A stretch of DNA of 64,000 nt from Yunchengibacter salinarum (lineage in GTDB: Bacteria; Pseudomonadota; Alphaproteobacteria; Sphingomonadales; Kordiimonadaceae). A program made the position numbers and the translations under genes. A model generated the notes under the pieces. The model saw only the letters and a program-made list of their open reading frames with translations, was not told the origin of the DNA and did not search any database. Shown piece after piece: positions 17,368 to 26,124 of the stretch; position 1 is the first letter of the stretch, and the number at the start of each line of letters is the position of its first letter. The stretch spans positions 1-64,000 of the forward strand of contig NZ_JBBJLN010000005.1 of assembly GCF_037658235.1 (NCBI RefSeq). The letters run 5' to 3'.

Positions 17368-17733
17368 GTGCCGGACACCAACCCCCTCACATCCCCCGCC
17401 GTCAAAACGGCCATCAATCACTTCTATGACCGCCTGATCACGGACCCGGAGCTTGCCCCGGTCTTTGCACGCGCGGATACGAACAGTCTGAAGCGCAAGC
17501 TGCACTGGATGCTGGCAACCCTGGTGATGGAAGGGCGCAGCGACACGGCGGACTATATGTCCCGCGCCCATGCCCGCCTGCGAAAGACGGGCCAGGTCAC
17601 CCCCGCCCTGTTCGAGCGGTTCACCTGCCTGCTGGATGAATCACTGAAAGCAGCCGACGTATCCGATGTGATGACCGCCAAGCTGGTGGGCGCCGCCCGA
17701 AGCCTCAAGGATATCATCCTGCACGGTGTCTAG
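17368..17733 (+). CDS. Truncated hemoglobin-like protein
   Basis: A 121-residue protein resembling group I truncated hemoglobins, heme proteins that bind O2 or NO. The N-terminal pattern I-N-H-F-Y-D-R-L-I-T-D-P-E-L-A-P-V-F matches helices A/B. The His in M-S-R-A-H-A-R-L is at the position of the proximal heme ligand (F8), followed by T-P-A-L-F-E-R-F. The usual Phe-Tyr B9-B10 pair reads F-Y here. The start is GTG with AGGG about ten bases upstream. Globin identity is a motif-level call; heme binding is inferred. Confidence 0.75.
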   Translation: MPDTNPLTSPAVKTAINHFYDRLITDPELAPVFARADTNSLKRKLHWMLATLVMEGRSDTADYMSRAHARLRKTGQVTPALFERFTCLLDESLKAADVSDVMTAKLVGAARSLKDIILHGV

Positions 17734-18392
17734 GCGGAACGCGCCGCATCCAGCGCCCGCGTGAACGCGGCCACGGCCTCAGCCGGGCCGTTTTGCGCCT
17801 GCCAGACAGCACCGCACACCGCCACGAAATGCGCCCCCGCACGGGCCAGTGCCGTGCAATTGTCCGGCGTGATGCCGCCAATGGCCACGGCGGGCAGTTC
17901 CGTCACCACGTCCCACTGGCTGAGCAAGTCCGGTTCCGGGGCGAAGCGCCGCTCCTTGGTACCGCTGGGATAGAAGGCGCCGAAGGCCACATAGTCGGCT
18001 CCCGCCTCCCCCGCTTCAAAGGCCAGATGCAGGCTGTCATGGCAGGTCACGCCGATATCCCTGTCATGGCCCAACAGGGCGCGGGCAGTGGCCACGTCGC
18101 CGTCATCCTGGCCCAGGTGCACGCCGTCCGCGCCCAACTCTGCCGCCAGGTCCGCCCGGTCATTGATCAGAATGGGCACATCGAAGCGCGCGCACACCGG
18201 CTCGATCGCCGCATATACCGCCCTGATGGCGGCATCGCCGCCATGCTTCAGGCGCAGTTGCAGCACATCCACCGGCCCGGCGGCGAGCCCGGCGGCCAGA
18301 TCGTCGGCAAAGGCCGCCGGATCATCGATCCGATCCGGCGTGATGAGATACAGGCCGCATCGGTCCTGCAAGGGGGGCGTTTGTTCCGTCAT
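17730..18392 (-). CDS. thiE: Thiamine phosphate synthase
   Basis: Joins the thiazole and pyrimidine halves to form thiamine phosphate. The 220-residue TIM barrel has N-D-R-A-D-L-A-A-E-L-G-A-D-G-V-H-L-G-Q-D-D, the family signature, with A-D-Y-V-A-F-G-A-F-Y-P-S-G-T-K and A-I-G-G-I. I chose the ATG at 18392; ATGs at 18404 and 18428 are in frame. It lies 89 bases downstream of fba on the same strand. Transketolase nearby uses thiamine diphosphate, which may explain the company. A TenI-like regulator is the alternative. Confidence 0.87.
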   Translation of the reverse strand: MTEQTPPLQDRCGLYLITPDRIDDPAAFADDLAAGLAAGPVDVLQLRLKHGGDAAIRAVYAAIEPVCARFDVPILINDRADLAAELGADGVHLGQDDGDVATARALLGHDRDIGVTCHDSLHLAFEAGEAGADYVAFGAFYPSGTKERRFAPEPDLLSQWDVVTELPAVAIGGITPDNCTALARAGAHFVAVCGAVWQAQNGPAEAVAAFTRALDAARSA

Positions 18393-18481
18393 GGGCCTTG
18401 TCATAGGCCGCCCCGCCCCCGGCGTCAATCCTGCCGCCGCACGGGTGGACCGGGGGACACAGCAAGGCCGGGGCGCGGCGC

Positions 18482-19402
18482 TCAGCCCTGCCCCTTATAG
18501 ATCGCGATCACATCCGACAACATGGCCAGGGCCTCATCACGGGGGCGCTGAAAAGTGTTCCGCCCGATGATGGAGCCATTACCGCCGCCTTGATGAATGG
18601 CGCGGGCATCGTCATACAGGCTGTTGCTGCCCTTTTTGGAGCCGCCCGAAAACACCACAAGACGGCGCCCGGCAAAGGCGGCATCCATGATATGGCGCAC
18701 CCGATCGGCCTGTGTGGCCATGGCCACGCCGTGGTCCTGGTAGGCCTTTTTCGCCTCAGGCTGTTCCAGATGGTCGCTGGGCAGTTTCACCTTGATGATA
18801 TGCGCCCCCATTTCCGCCGCCAGATGGGCGGCATAGGCCACCACGTCCAGCGCCGTTTCGCCGGGCTTTGAAAGCTCTCCGCCCCGCGGATAGGACCACA
18901 GCACCACGGCCAGCCCTTTCGCCTTGGCTTCTTCCGCAATGGCGGCGAACTCCTCGAACAGGTCCAGCGCGTGATCGCTGCACGGATAGACGGTAAAGCC
19001 CACGGCCGAGCAGCCCAGCCGCACCGCGTCATCCACGCTGGCGGTGGTGGACTGGTCCCTGGCCGTGGCCCAGCTATTGGAACTGTTCATCTTGAGAATG
19101 GTGGGAATCCGCCCGGCGAGGCGATCGGCGCCCGCCTCCATGATCCCCAGGGTGGTGGCAAAGGCATTGAGCCCCGCATCGATGGCGAGCTGCCAGTGAT
19201 ACAGCGGATCATACGCCGCCGGATTGGGCGCGAAGGACCGGGCGGGGCCGTGCTCGAACCCCTGATCCACCGGCAGGATCACCATGCGCCCGGTGCCCGC
19301 CAGCCTGCCGGTACACAATATGCGGGCCAGATTGGCCTTGGTGCCCGGATTGTCGCTGCCATAATTGGAAAGGATGGATTGAACCTTTTTCGTCACCCGC
19401 AT
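18482..19402 (-). CDS. fbaB: Class I fructose-bisphosphate aldolase (DhnA type)
   Basis: Cleaves fructose 1,6-bisphosphate into dihydroxyacetone phosphate and glyceraldehyde 3-phosphate through a Schiff-base lysine. The 306-residue protein matches the archaeal-type class I family: V-D-Q-G-F-E-H-G-P near the N-terminus, I-I-K-V-K-L-P-S-D for the active-site lysine region, and F-S-G-G-S-K-K-G for phosphate binding. I chose the ATG at 19402 (M-R-V-T-K-K-V). It is separated from pgk by a terminator, so it needs its own promoter; a LacI-type site lies about 120 bases upstream. Confidence 0.93.
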   Translation of the reverse strand: MRVTKKVQSILSNYGSDNPGTKANLARILCTGRLAGTGRMVILPVDQGFEHGPARSFAPNPAAYDPLYHWQLAIDAGLNAFATTLGIMEAGADRLAGRIPTILKMNSSNSWATARDQSTTASVDDAVRLGCSAVGFTVYPCSDHALDLFEEFAAIAEEAKAKGLAVVLWSYPRGGELSKPGETALDVVAYAAHLAAEMGAHIIKVKLPSDHLEQPEAKKAYQDHGVAMATQADRVRHIMDAAFAGRRLVVFSGGSKKGSNSLYDDARAIHQGGGNGSIIGRNTFQRPRDEALAMLSDVIAIYKGQG

Positions 19403-19523
19403 GGATGCCCCCCTGCTTGCGTCGCCCGACCTCCCGCGTTCGGGCCCTGTCGCTCCGGCACCGATCCGGCGCCTTCCTAGGGCATAGCTCAAGCGCCTTC
19501 ATGCCGCAACGCCGCACAGGCTT

Positions 19524-19537
19524 TGCAATCGAATGCA
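19524..19537. promoter_or_regulatory. LacI/GalR-family operator candidate upstream of fba
   Basis: The 14-base core TGCAATCGAATGCA matches TGNAANCGNTTNCA with one mismatch, and is flanked by symmetric T and A pairs. It lies 122 bases upstream of the fba ATG, in the fba-pgk gap. Confidence 0.4.
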
Positions 19538-19554
19538 AACGTCTGAAAAGGCAG

Positions 19555-19587
19555 AAAAAATGCCGCACCGGGCAACCCGATACGGCA
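19555..19587 (-). terminator. Terminator of the tkt-gap-pgk unit
   Basis: Read on the minus strand, TGCCGTA-type and CCGGGC-type arms form an interrupted stem of about ten pairs followed by TTTTTT. It lies 32 bases after the pgk stop and upstream of fba. Confidence 0.78.
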
Positions 19588-19618
19588 CCTGCTATTTTGC
19601 AGTGCGGTAAAACGCGCG

Positions 19619-20785
19619 TCAGTCGAACAGGGCCGCCACCCCCGGCAGGGTCTTGCCTTCCATCCATTCCAGAAAGGCCCCGCCCGCGGTGGAAATATGG
19701 GTGAACCCGTCCCGTGCCCCGGCACCGGCCAGCGCCGCCACCGTATCACCGCCGCCCGCCACGGACATCAGCTTGCCCGCGCGGGTCAGGTCCGCCGCAT
19801 GACGGGCCAGGGCATTGGTGGCCGCGTCGAAGGGGGGGATTTCAAAGGCGCCCATGGGGCCGTTCCACACAAGGGTCTTGCAGCCATCCAGCACCTTTTT
19901 CAGGGCTTCCACGCTGTCCGGCCCGGTGTCCAGGATCATTTCATCGGCGGCCACGCTGTCCACCGGCACCGTGCGGCATTCGGCGCCTTCCTTGAATTCC
20001 CTGGCCACCACAACGTCGCTGGGCAGGTGCACGGTACAGCCCAGTTCCGCGGCCCGGTCCAGAATGGTGCGGGCAGTGTCGGCCATGTCCTTTTCACACA
20101 GCGATGCCCCCACATCCACGCCCTTGGCATACAGAAAGGTGTTGGCCATGCCGCCGCCAATGATCAGATGGTCGGTCTTGTCCAGCAGGTTTTCCAGCAC
20201 GCTCAGCTTGGACGACACCTTGGCGCCCCCCACCACGCTGGCCTGCGGGCGCTCCGGCTTGCCAAGGGCGGCTTCCAGCGCCTCCAGCTCGGCGGCCATG
20301 GTCTCCCCCGCCGCATTGGGCAGCAGGCGGGCCAGCGCCTCCGTGGAGGCATGGGCCCGGTGAGCGGCGGAAAAGGCATCGTTCACATAAATGTCGCCGT
20401 AATTGGCAAAGCGTTCGGCCAGGTCCGAGTCATTGCGTTCCTCGCCCTGAAAGAAGCGGGTGTTTTCCATCACCGTGACCGCCGTGTCGGGCAGGCCGTC
20501 CCCCAGTTCCACAAAGCCCACATCCCGGCCCAGCACACGCGCCAGCGCGGGCACCACGGGCTTCAGGGACATTTCGGGCACCACTTCCCCCTTGGGGCGG
20601 CCAAAATGGGCCAGCAGCACCACGCGCCCCCCCTTGGCCAGAATCTTGTCCACGGTGGGCTTGACCGCCTGAAGCCGTGTGTCATCGCTCACGGCGCCGT
20701 CTTTCATGGGCACGTTCAAATCCACCCGTGCCAGCACGGTCCTGCCCGTCAGGTCGCCCAGATCGTCCAGTCGCTTGAAACTCAT
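19619..20785 (-). CDS. pgk: Phosphoglycerate kinase
   Basis: Transfers phosphate between 1,3-bisphosphoglycerate and ADP in glycolysis or gluconeogenesis. The 388-residue protein has R-V-D-L-N-V-P-M-K-D-G at the substrate-binding N-terminus, H-F-G-R-P-K-G, and the nucleotide-binding C-terminal G-G-G-D-T-V-A-A-L. It follows gap on the same strand with a 100-base gap and is followed by a terminator. Confidence 0.97.
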   Translation of the reverse strand: MSFKRLDDLGDLTGRTVLARVDLNVPMKDGAVSDDTRLQAVKPTVDKILAKGGRVVLLAHFGRPKGEVVPEMSLKPVVPALARVLGRDVGFVELGDGLPDTAVTVMENTRFFQGEERNDSDLAERFANYGDIYVNDAFSAAHRAHASTEALARLLPNAAGETMAAELEALEAALGKPERPQASVVGGAKVSSKLSVLENLLDKTDHLIIGGGMANTFLYAKGVDVGASLCEKDMADTARTILDRAAELGCTVHLPSDVVVAREFKEGAECRTVPVDSVAADEMILDTGPDSVEALKKVLDGCKTLVWNGPMGAFEIPPFDAATNALARHAADLTRAGKLMSVAGGGDTVAALAGAGARDGFTHISTAGGAFLEWMEGKTLPGVAALFD

Positions 20786-20885
20786 AGCCTGTCTTGCCCG
20801 CCGCCGGGGGCGGACCCTCTGTTATGTGACACTTTGCCGGAACCAGAAGGGGCGGCACCCGCAAGCGCCGCCCCCTGTTGCTGTC

Positions 20886-21893
20886 CTAACCGGCGTTCGC
20901 CATGGCCACCGCCGTATCGGCCATGCGGTTGGAAAAGCCCCATTCATTGTCATACCAGCTCAGCACCCGCACGAAGCGGCCATCGATCACCTTGGTCTGG
21001 CTGGAATCGAATGTGGAACTGTTGGGATTGTGATTGAAGTCGATGCTGACGGCGGGCATGTCCTCATAGCCCAGAACACCCTTGAGCGGACCTTCCGCCG
21101 CGGCCTTGATCGCCGCGTTAACAGCATCCACATCCGTTTCGCTGCGCGCATCGAAGGTCAGGTCCACCAGCGACACATTGGGCGTGGGCACCCGCACGGC
21201 GGACCCGTCCAGCTTGCCCGCCAGTTGCGGCAGAACCAGCCCCACGGCCTTGGCGGCCCCGGTGGAGGTGGGAATCTGCGACATGGCGGCGGCCCGCGCC
21301 CGGCGCGGGTCCTTGTGCAGCGTATCCAGCACCGGCTGATCGCCGGTATAGGAGTGCACGGTGGTCATGTAGCCGCGCTCGATCCCCACGGCCTGTTCCA
21401 GCACCATGGCCACCGGCGCCAGGCAGTTGGTGGTGCAAGAAGCATTGGAGACCACCACGTCATCGGCGGTCAGATCCTTATGGTTCACGCCATATACAAC
21501 GGTGCGGTCCACTTCCTTGCCCGGCGCGGAGATCAGAACCTTTTTCGCGCCCGCATCCAGATGCAGGGCCGCCTTGGCGCGATCGGTGAACAGGCCGGTG
21601 CATTCCAGCGCGATATCCACCCGCTCTTCTTTCCAGGGCAGCTTGGCGGGGTCCCGCTCGGCGGTGACGCGGATCGACTTGCCATCGACGATCAGCTTGT
21701 CGCCGTCCACCTCCACGGTGCCGGGGAAGGGGCCGTGGACCGAGTCGCGCTTAAGGAGATAGGCATTCATCTCCGCATCGCCCAGATCGTTGATGGCCAC
21801 CACTTCGATATCGGTGCGCTTGCTTTCCGCAATCGCCCTCAGCACGTTCCGGCCGATCCGGCCAAACCCGTTGATCGATACGCGAACACTCAT
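20886..21893 (-). CDS. gap: Glyceraldehyde-3-phosphate dehydrogenase
   Basis: Oxidises glyceraldehyde 3-phosphate to 1,3-bisphosphoglycerate with NAD(P). The 335-residue protein has the Rossmann start I-N-G-F-G-R-I-G-R-N-V-L and the catalytic Cys in N-A-S-C-T-T-N-C-L-A-P. The conserved H-S-Y-T-G-D-Q supplies the active-site His. It lies 57 bases downstream of tkt. Confidence 0.97.
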   Translation of the reverse strand: MSVRVSINGFGRIGRNVLRAIAESKRTDIEVVAINDLGDAEMNAYLLKRDSVHGPFPGTVEVDGDKLIVDGKSIRVTAERDPAKLPWKEERVDIALECTGLFTDRAKAALHLDAGAKKVLISAPGKEVDRTVVYGVNHKDLTADDVVVSNASCTTNCLAPVAMVLEQAVGIERGYMTTVHSYTGDQPVLDTLHKDPRRARAAAMSQIPTSTGAAKAVGLVLPQLAGKLDGSAVRVPTPNVSLVDLTFDARSETDVDAVNAAIKAAAEGPLKGVLGYEDMPAVSIDFNHNPNSSTFDSSQTKVIDGRFVRVLSWYDNEWGFSNRMADTAVAMANAG

Positions 21894-21950
21894 TGCACTC
21901 TCCTTGCTGAACCGGTTGATACAGGGCTTGTCGCCCGCCTGATCCCGTAC

Positions 21951-23954
21951 TTAAAGTCTATCCTGCACCGCCGCAACCACATGCTCGGCGGTCAGCCCGA
22001 AATGCTCATACAGCGCGTCCGCCGGGGCGGAGGCCCCGAAGCTGTCCAGGCCGATCTTGATGCCGCGCGTGCCCACATAGCGATCCCAGCCGAACGTGGT
22101 CGCCGCCTCGATGGACACCTTGAGAGGCGCATCGGGCAGAACATCGGCCCGGTAATCCGCATTCTGGGCATCGAACAGCGTGGTGGACGGCATGGAAACG
22201 ACCCGCGTGGGCACGCCCCGGCCTTCAAGCGCGGTGCGGGCCGCCACGGCGATCTCCACCTCGGAACCGGAAGCCACGAGCACCACCTGCGGCGTGTCGC
22301 TGGCCTCAAGCAATATATAGCCGCCCCGCGCGCACAGATTGTCGCTTTCATGGGTGGTGCGCACCGGTTGCAGCTTCTGCCGGGTCAACGACAGCACGCT
22401 CGGCCCCGTGGTATTGCGCAGGGCCAAATCCCAGCATTCCAGCGTTTCCACCGGGTCGGCGGGGCGCAGCACGGTCATGTTCGGCATGGCGCGCAGACTG
22501 GCCAGATGCTCCACCGGCTGGTGAGTCGGCCCGTCCTCGCCCAGCCCGATGCTGTCATGGGTCATCACATAGATCACCCGCTGGCCCATCAGCGCCGACA
22601 GGCGCATGGCGGGCCGGGCATAATCGGTGAACACCAGAAAGGTGCCGCCATAGGGAATCTGCTGGCCATAAAGCGCAATGCCGTTCATGGCCGCCGCCAT
22701 GCCGAATTCCCGCACACCATAATGGATATAACGGCCAGAGAAATCGTCAGCCGTGATCGCCGTGGTCTGGCTGGTCTTGGTGTTGTTGGAGCCGGTCAGA
22801 TCCGCCGACCCGCCCAGCGTTTCCGGCACCGCATCATTGATCACCTCAAGCGCCATCTGGCTGGCCTTGCGGGTGGCCACGGTCTGCGGCTCCTCGGCCA
22901 GGGACTTCTTGTAGGCATCCATCGCGGCGTCATATCCGGCGGGCAGGCGCTTTTCCTGACGGCGGATCACGTCCGAGCGGCGGTCTTGCGCAAGCCCGTC
23001 AAAAGCCTGCTTCCAGCGGGCCGACGCCTCACCGCCCCTTTCGCCCAACGCGCGCCAGTTTGCCAGCACATCGTCCGGGATCTCGAAGGGCGCGGCGTCC
23101 CAGCCCAGTTCCTTGCGCACAAGGGCGATTTCCTCATCCCCCAGCGGCGCGCCATGCACCCCGGCGGTGCCCTTCTTGTTGGGCGAACCGAAACCGATCA
23201 CGGTGCGGCAGGCGATCAGGCTGGGCCGGTCGTCCGCCTGCGCCTGTTCGATGGCGGCCTCGACGGATTCCATGTCATGGCCGTCCACGCTCTGCACATG
23301 CCAGCCATGGGCGGCCACGCGCGCCTGCACATCGTCCGACGTGGCAAGGCCGGTATCGCCGTCGATGGAGATATTGTTGTCGTCCCACAGCACGATCAGG
23401 CGGGACAGCTTCAGATGCCCGGCAAGGGACAGCGCCTCATGGCTCACGCCTTCCATCAGACAGCCATCGCCCGCCATCACATAGGTGTAATGATCCACCA
23501 GGTCCGGCCCCAGCTCGGCGCGGGTCTTCTCCGCCGCGATCGCCATGCCCACCGATGTGGCCAACCCCTGCCCCAACGGGCCGGTGGTGGTCTCGATCCC
23601 CGGACATTCCCCGAATTCGGGGTGGCCCGCGGTGGGGCTGTGAAGCTGGCGGAAATTCCGGATGTCGTCGATCGTGGGCCGCTCATAGCCGGTCAGATAC
23701 AGCAGCGCATACAGCAGCATGGACCCGTGCCCGGCGGACAGCACGAAGCGGTCCCGGTTCGGCCAGTCCGGCCAGGCGGGATCGAAGGCGAGAAAACGGT
23801 CATACAACACAGTCGCCACATCGGCCATGCCCATGGGCATCCCCGGATGGCCGGAATTGGCCTGTTGCACCGCATCCATCGCCAGGGCGCGGATGGCATT
23901 GGCCATGGTCTGGCGGCGGGTATCCTCTATGGGGGCTGCGTTCACATCGCTCAT
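21951..23954 (-). CDS. tkt: Transketolase
   Basis: Thiamine-diphosphate enzyme moving two-carbon units in the pentose phosphate pathway. The 667-residue protein shows N-S-G-H-P-G-M-P-M-G near the start, the cofactor motif G-D-G-C-L-M-E-G with downstream D-D-N-N-I-S-I-D-G, and the C-terminal pyrimidine-binding region D-S-I-G-L-G-E-D-G-P-T-H-Q-P. I chose the ATG at 23954 (M-S-D-V-N-A-A), because the family starts there. It heads tkt-gap-pgk and is divergent from the coiled-coil gene before zapA. Confidence 0.96.
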   Translation of the reverse strand: MSDVNAAPIEDTRRQTMANAIRALAMDAVQQANSGHPGMPMGMADVATVLYDRFLAFDPAWPDWPNRDRFVLSAGHGSMLLYALLYLTGYERPTIDDIRNFRQLHSPTAGHPEFGECPGIETTTGPLGQGLATSVGMAIAAEKTRAELGPDLVDHYTYVMAGDGCLMEGVSHEALSLAGHLKLSRLIVLWDDNNISIDGDTGLATSDDVQARVAAHGWHVQSVDGHDMESVEAAIEQAQADDRPSLIACRTVIGFGSPNKKGTAGVHGAPLGDEEIALVRKELGWDAAPFEIPDDVLANWRALGERGGEASARWKQAFDGLAQDRRSDVIRRQEKRLPAGYDAAMDAYKKSLAEEPQTVATRKASQMALEVINDAVPETLGGSADLTGSNNTKTSQTTAITADDFSGRYIHYGVREFGMAAAMNGIALYGQQIPYGGTFLVFTDYARPAMRLSALMGQRVIYVMTHDSIGLGEDGPTHQPVEHLASLRAMPNMTVLRPADPVETLECWDLALRNTTGPSVLSLTRQKLQPVRTTHESDNLCARGGYILLEASDTPQVVLVASGSEVEIAVAARTALEGRGVPTRVVSMPSTTLFDAQNADYRADVLPDAPLKVSIEAATTFGWDRYVGTRGIKIGLDSFGASAPADALYEHFGLTAEHVVAAVQDRL

Positions 23955-24204
23955 GGGCGTATCGCTCCGAAAATTGGGCCTGAACATAACGGGCGGGCAA
24001 CGGGGACTGGCAACAGGCGCGACAGACCGCCTGCCCCGGTCCCGCGCCTCAAAAGCGCGCACAAAATGGACTCTGCCCCCCGGATAGTCAACCGCCCCGC
24101 CCGGCGATCGTGGCGATTGACGTGAAAGGCCACCCCGCCCTATTCTTCGTGCCGGGCCGGGCGGTGCGTCCGGCACCCCACCCGTTTCCATGCAGGGGGA
24201 CAGC

Positions 24205-24906
24205 ATGACGGCCACCGCAGACGATGCGCTGGAAGCGGCCAGACGCCGACTCGAAACCGCACTCAGCCGACTGGCGGATCAGGCAGCCAGCACCCGCACC
24301 CTGACCGAGCGCCTGAACCAGGCGGAAGCCCGCCTTCAGGCACGGACAGAGCAGGCCCAGGCCGCGACCGAAAAAGCCGACGCCCTGTCGGCGGACCTTG
24401 CGGCGGCGCGGGATAGCAAGGCCGATGAGGCAAAACAGGCGGAAACGCTCGCCCGCATCCGGGAAGAACGGGACGCTGCCAGGGCCGATGCCAACAAGAT
24501 GCAAGCCGAACGCGATGAGCTGATATCCCACAGGGACCGTCTGACTTCCGAACGGGACGATCTGACGGCGGAGGTGGACAGGCTCAAGGCGGATCAGGAG
24601 CGGCTGATGGCCCAGTTCCGCGACCTTGAGGCCAAGGCCGAAGCCGCCGTCAACGCGCCCGGCAACAGCCCAGGCAACAGCAATGACGAGGGCAAGCGCG
24701 CGCTTGAGGACAGCCTGAAAGAGCGGGAGGCCGAAATCGCCGCCCTGAAGGCCAGCAATGAACGCCTGAGCGCTCGCGAGTCGGACATGACCAGCCAGAT
24801 GGCGCAACTGAACGCGGAGCGGGCCACGCTGAGTCAGGCGCTGGATGATGCCATCACCCGGCTGGAAAGCGTTCTGGAGGCCCACGGCACCAGGGCAGCC
24901 GAATAG
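24205..24906 (+). CDS. Coiled-coil protein upstream of zapA (DUF4164-like)
   Basis: A 233-residue, almost wholly helical, charged protein with long heptad-like stretches (R-A-D-A-N-K-M-Q-A-E-R-D-E-L-I and similar) broken by a short Gly/Asn/Pro linker near residues 150-160. The N-terminal (A-R-R-R-L-E-T-A-L-S-R-L) and C-terminal (A-I-T-R-L-E-S-V-L-E) ends resemble DUF4164 proteins, which usually sit between tkt and zapA in alphaproteobacteria. It is longer than the usual family member of about 100 residues. A cell-division link is inferred from zapA 28 bases downstream. Start ATG 24205 has an AGGGGG-type site; ATG 24190 is the alternative. Confidence 0.7.
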   Translation: MTATADDALEAARRRLETALSRLADQAASTRTLTERLNQAEARLQARTEQAQAATEKADALSADLAAARDSKADEAKQAETLARIREERDAARADANKMQAERDELISHRDRLTSERDDLTAEVDRLKADQERLMAQFRDLEAKAEAAVNAPGNSPGNSNDEGKRALEDSLKEREAEIAALKASNERLSARESDMTSQMAQLNAERATLSQALDDAITRLESVLEAHGTRAAE

Positions 24907-24934
24907 AATACACAATCAGGCAGGGGCAGCGGCC

Positions 24935-25249
24935 ATGGCGCAGATCACGGTAAGCATCAACAATCAGAATTACCGCCTCGGCTGTAGCGAGGGGGAAGAA
25001 GACCATCTGCGCCGGTTGGCCACCTATGTGGATGACAAGGCCACGGAACTGACCGAAAAGCTGGGCCATGTGAGCGAAGCGCGGCTGCTAGTGATGGTGG
25101 CCATCCTGATCACGGATGAACTGCACGACACGCTGGCGGGCAAGGGCGGCGGCATTGGCGGGGACTATAGCGCCACCGACGTGGCCGGCATGATCCAAGA
25201 AATCGCCGGGGAAGTGGAAACCATTGCGGACAGCCTGCCAAGGCCCTAA
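24935..25249 (+). CDS. zapA: Cell division protein ZapA
   Basis: Promotes bundling of FtsZ filaments at the division site. The 104-residue protein has the family N-terminus A-Q-I-T-V-S-I-N-N-Q-N-Y-R-L-G-C, then G-E-E-D-H-L-R-R-L-A-T-Y-V-D-D-K-A, and a C-terminal helix. It is in line with the coiled-coil gene and is followed by 6S RNA and fau, the order known from many proteobacteria. Confidence 0.92.
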   Translation: MAQITVSINNQNYRLGCSEGEEDHLRRLATYVDDKATELTEKLGHVSEARLLVMVAILITDELHDTLAGKGGGIGGDYSATDVAGMIQEIAGEVETIADSLPRP

Positions 25250-25287
25250 ATAAGGCGCAGGCGGGCACTGCGCTGTGCGTGGAATAC

Positions 25288-25430
25288 GAAGGTACCCCTG
25301 GGGCTATAATCTCCGATAGGGAGCTGTCCCTGTTAGAGGCCGTGGTCTCTTCCAAACGGCGCCCACCTGGTCAACAGGTTCCGGAGGGTCCAAACTTTCC
25401 ACGGCAGAGGCGGTCCCGCCGCGTATCTTC
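25288..25430 (+). ncRNA. ssrS: 6S RNA
   Basis: The zapA-fau gap is the usual location of 6S RNA, which binds sigma-70 RNA polymerase. A long, interrupted rod can be drawn: GAAGGTAC (25288-25295) pairs with GTATCTTC (25423-25430) with one G-U pair, GCCGTGG pairs with CCACGGC further in, and an apical hairpin ACCTG/CAGGT closes it. The unpaired middle would be the promoter-like bubble. The predicted length of 143 bases fits the family. Ends are uncertain: TATAAT at 25305 could instead be a promoter, giving a 5' end near 25317. Confidence 0.75.
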
Positions 25431-25449
25431 CCCCCAACAGGTGGCGCCC

Positions 25450-26052
25450 ATGACAGAGACCACCCCCCCGTTCGACAACCCGGCCCCGACCCTGGACAAG
25501 TCGGCACTGCGCGCCCATGCCCGAAAGATGCGGGCAGGCGCTCGCGCCCTGCTGGGCACAAGCGCCGCCGAGCAGGCCGCTGATCACGGCGCCAGATTGC
25601 TTACCGGCAGCGGGGGCACGGTGGCGCTCTACTGGCCCATGGGGGACGAACTGGACCCCCGATTCCTGATCCAGAAACTGGAACGCGCCGGGATCGAGTT
25701 GTCCCTGCCCGCCGTGGTGGAGCGCGGCGCGCCGCTACGCTTCCGCCGCTGGGCGCCGGGCGACCCGCTGGAACAGGGATCGCTTGGCACCAGCCACCCC
25801 GCGCCCGACGCGCCGGAAGTCATACCCGATACGCTGGTGGTGCCGCTTCTGGCCTTTGACGAAACCTGCCACCGGCTGGGCTATGGCGGCGGCTATTATG
25901 ACCGCACGCTGGCCGCCCATCCCCATGTGCGGGCCTTCGGTTATGCGTATGGCGCGCAACTGGTGGACCACCTGCCCGTGGAACCCCACGACATGCCGCT
26001 GCACGGCGTGATCACGGAGGCCGGTGTGGTCTTTCCCCGCAAAACCGGCTAA
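25450..26052 (+). CDS. fau: 5-formyltetrahydrofolate cyclo-ligase
   Basis: Converts 5-formyltetrahydrofolate to 5,10-methenyltetrahydrofolate using ATP. The 200-residue protein has K-S-A-L-R-A-H-A-R-K-M-R near the N-terminus and the signature D-E-T-C-H-R-L-G-Y-G-G-G-Y-Y-D-R. I chose the ATG at 25450, after the 6S RNA; an upstream extension runs through the RNA and is spurious. Position next to 6S RNA matches the ssrS-ygfA pair of enterics. Confidence 0.92.
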   Translation: MTETTPPFDNPAPTLDKSALRAHARKMRAGARALLGTSAAEQAADHGARLLTGSGGTVALYWPMGDELDPRFLIQKLERAGIELSLPAVVERGAPLRFRRWAPGDPLEQGSLGTSHPAPDAPEVIPDTLVVPLLAFDETCHRLGYGGGYYDRTLAAHPHVRAFGYAYGAQLVDHLPVEPHDMPLHGVITEAGVVFPRKTG

Positions 26053-26124
26053 AAGGGCGACCATTCAAACGGGCGACACCAACCGGCCCCGTCAAGGGCC
26101 AGGGCAATCGGGACAAGACACATC

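Noticed and set aside
20679..24125. A 1,148-codon open frame on the plus strand across gap and tkt
   Set aside because: It lies antisense to two clearly recognisable enzyme genes in GC-rich DNA, where third-position bias opens long antisense frames. No conserved motif is seen in it.
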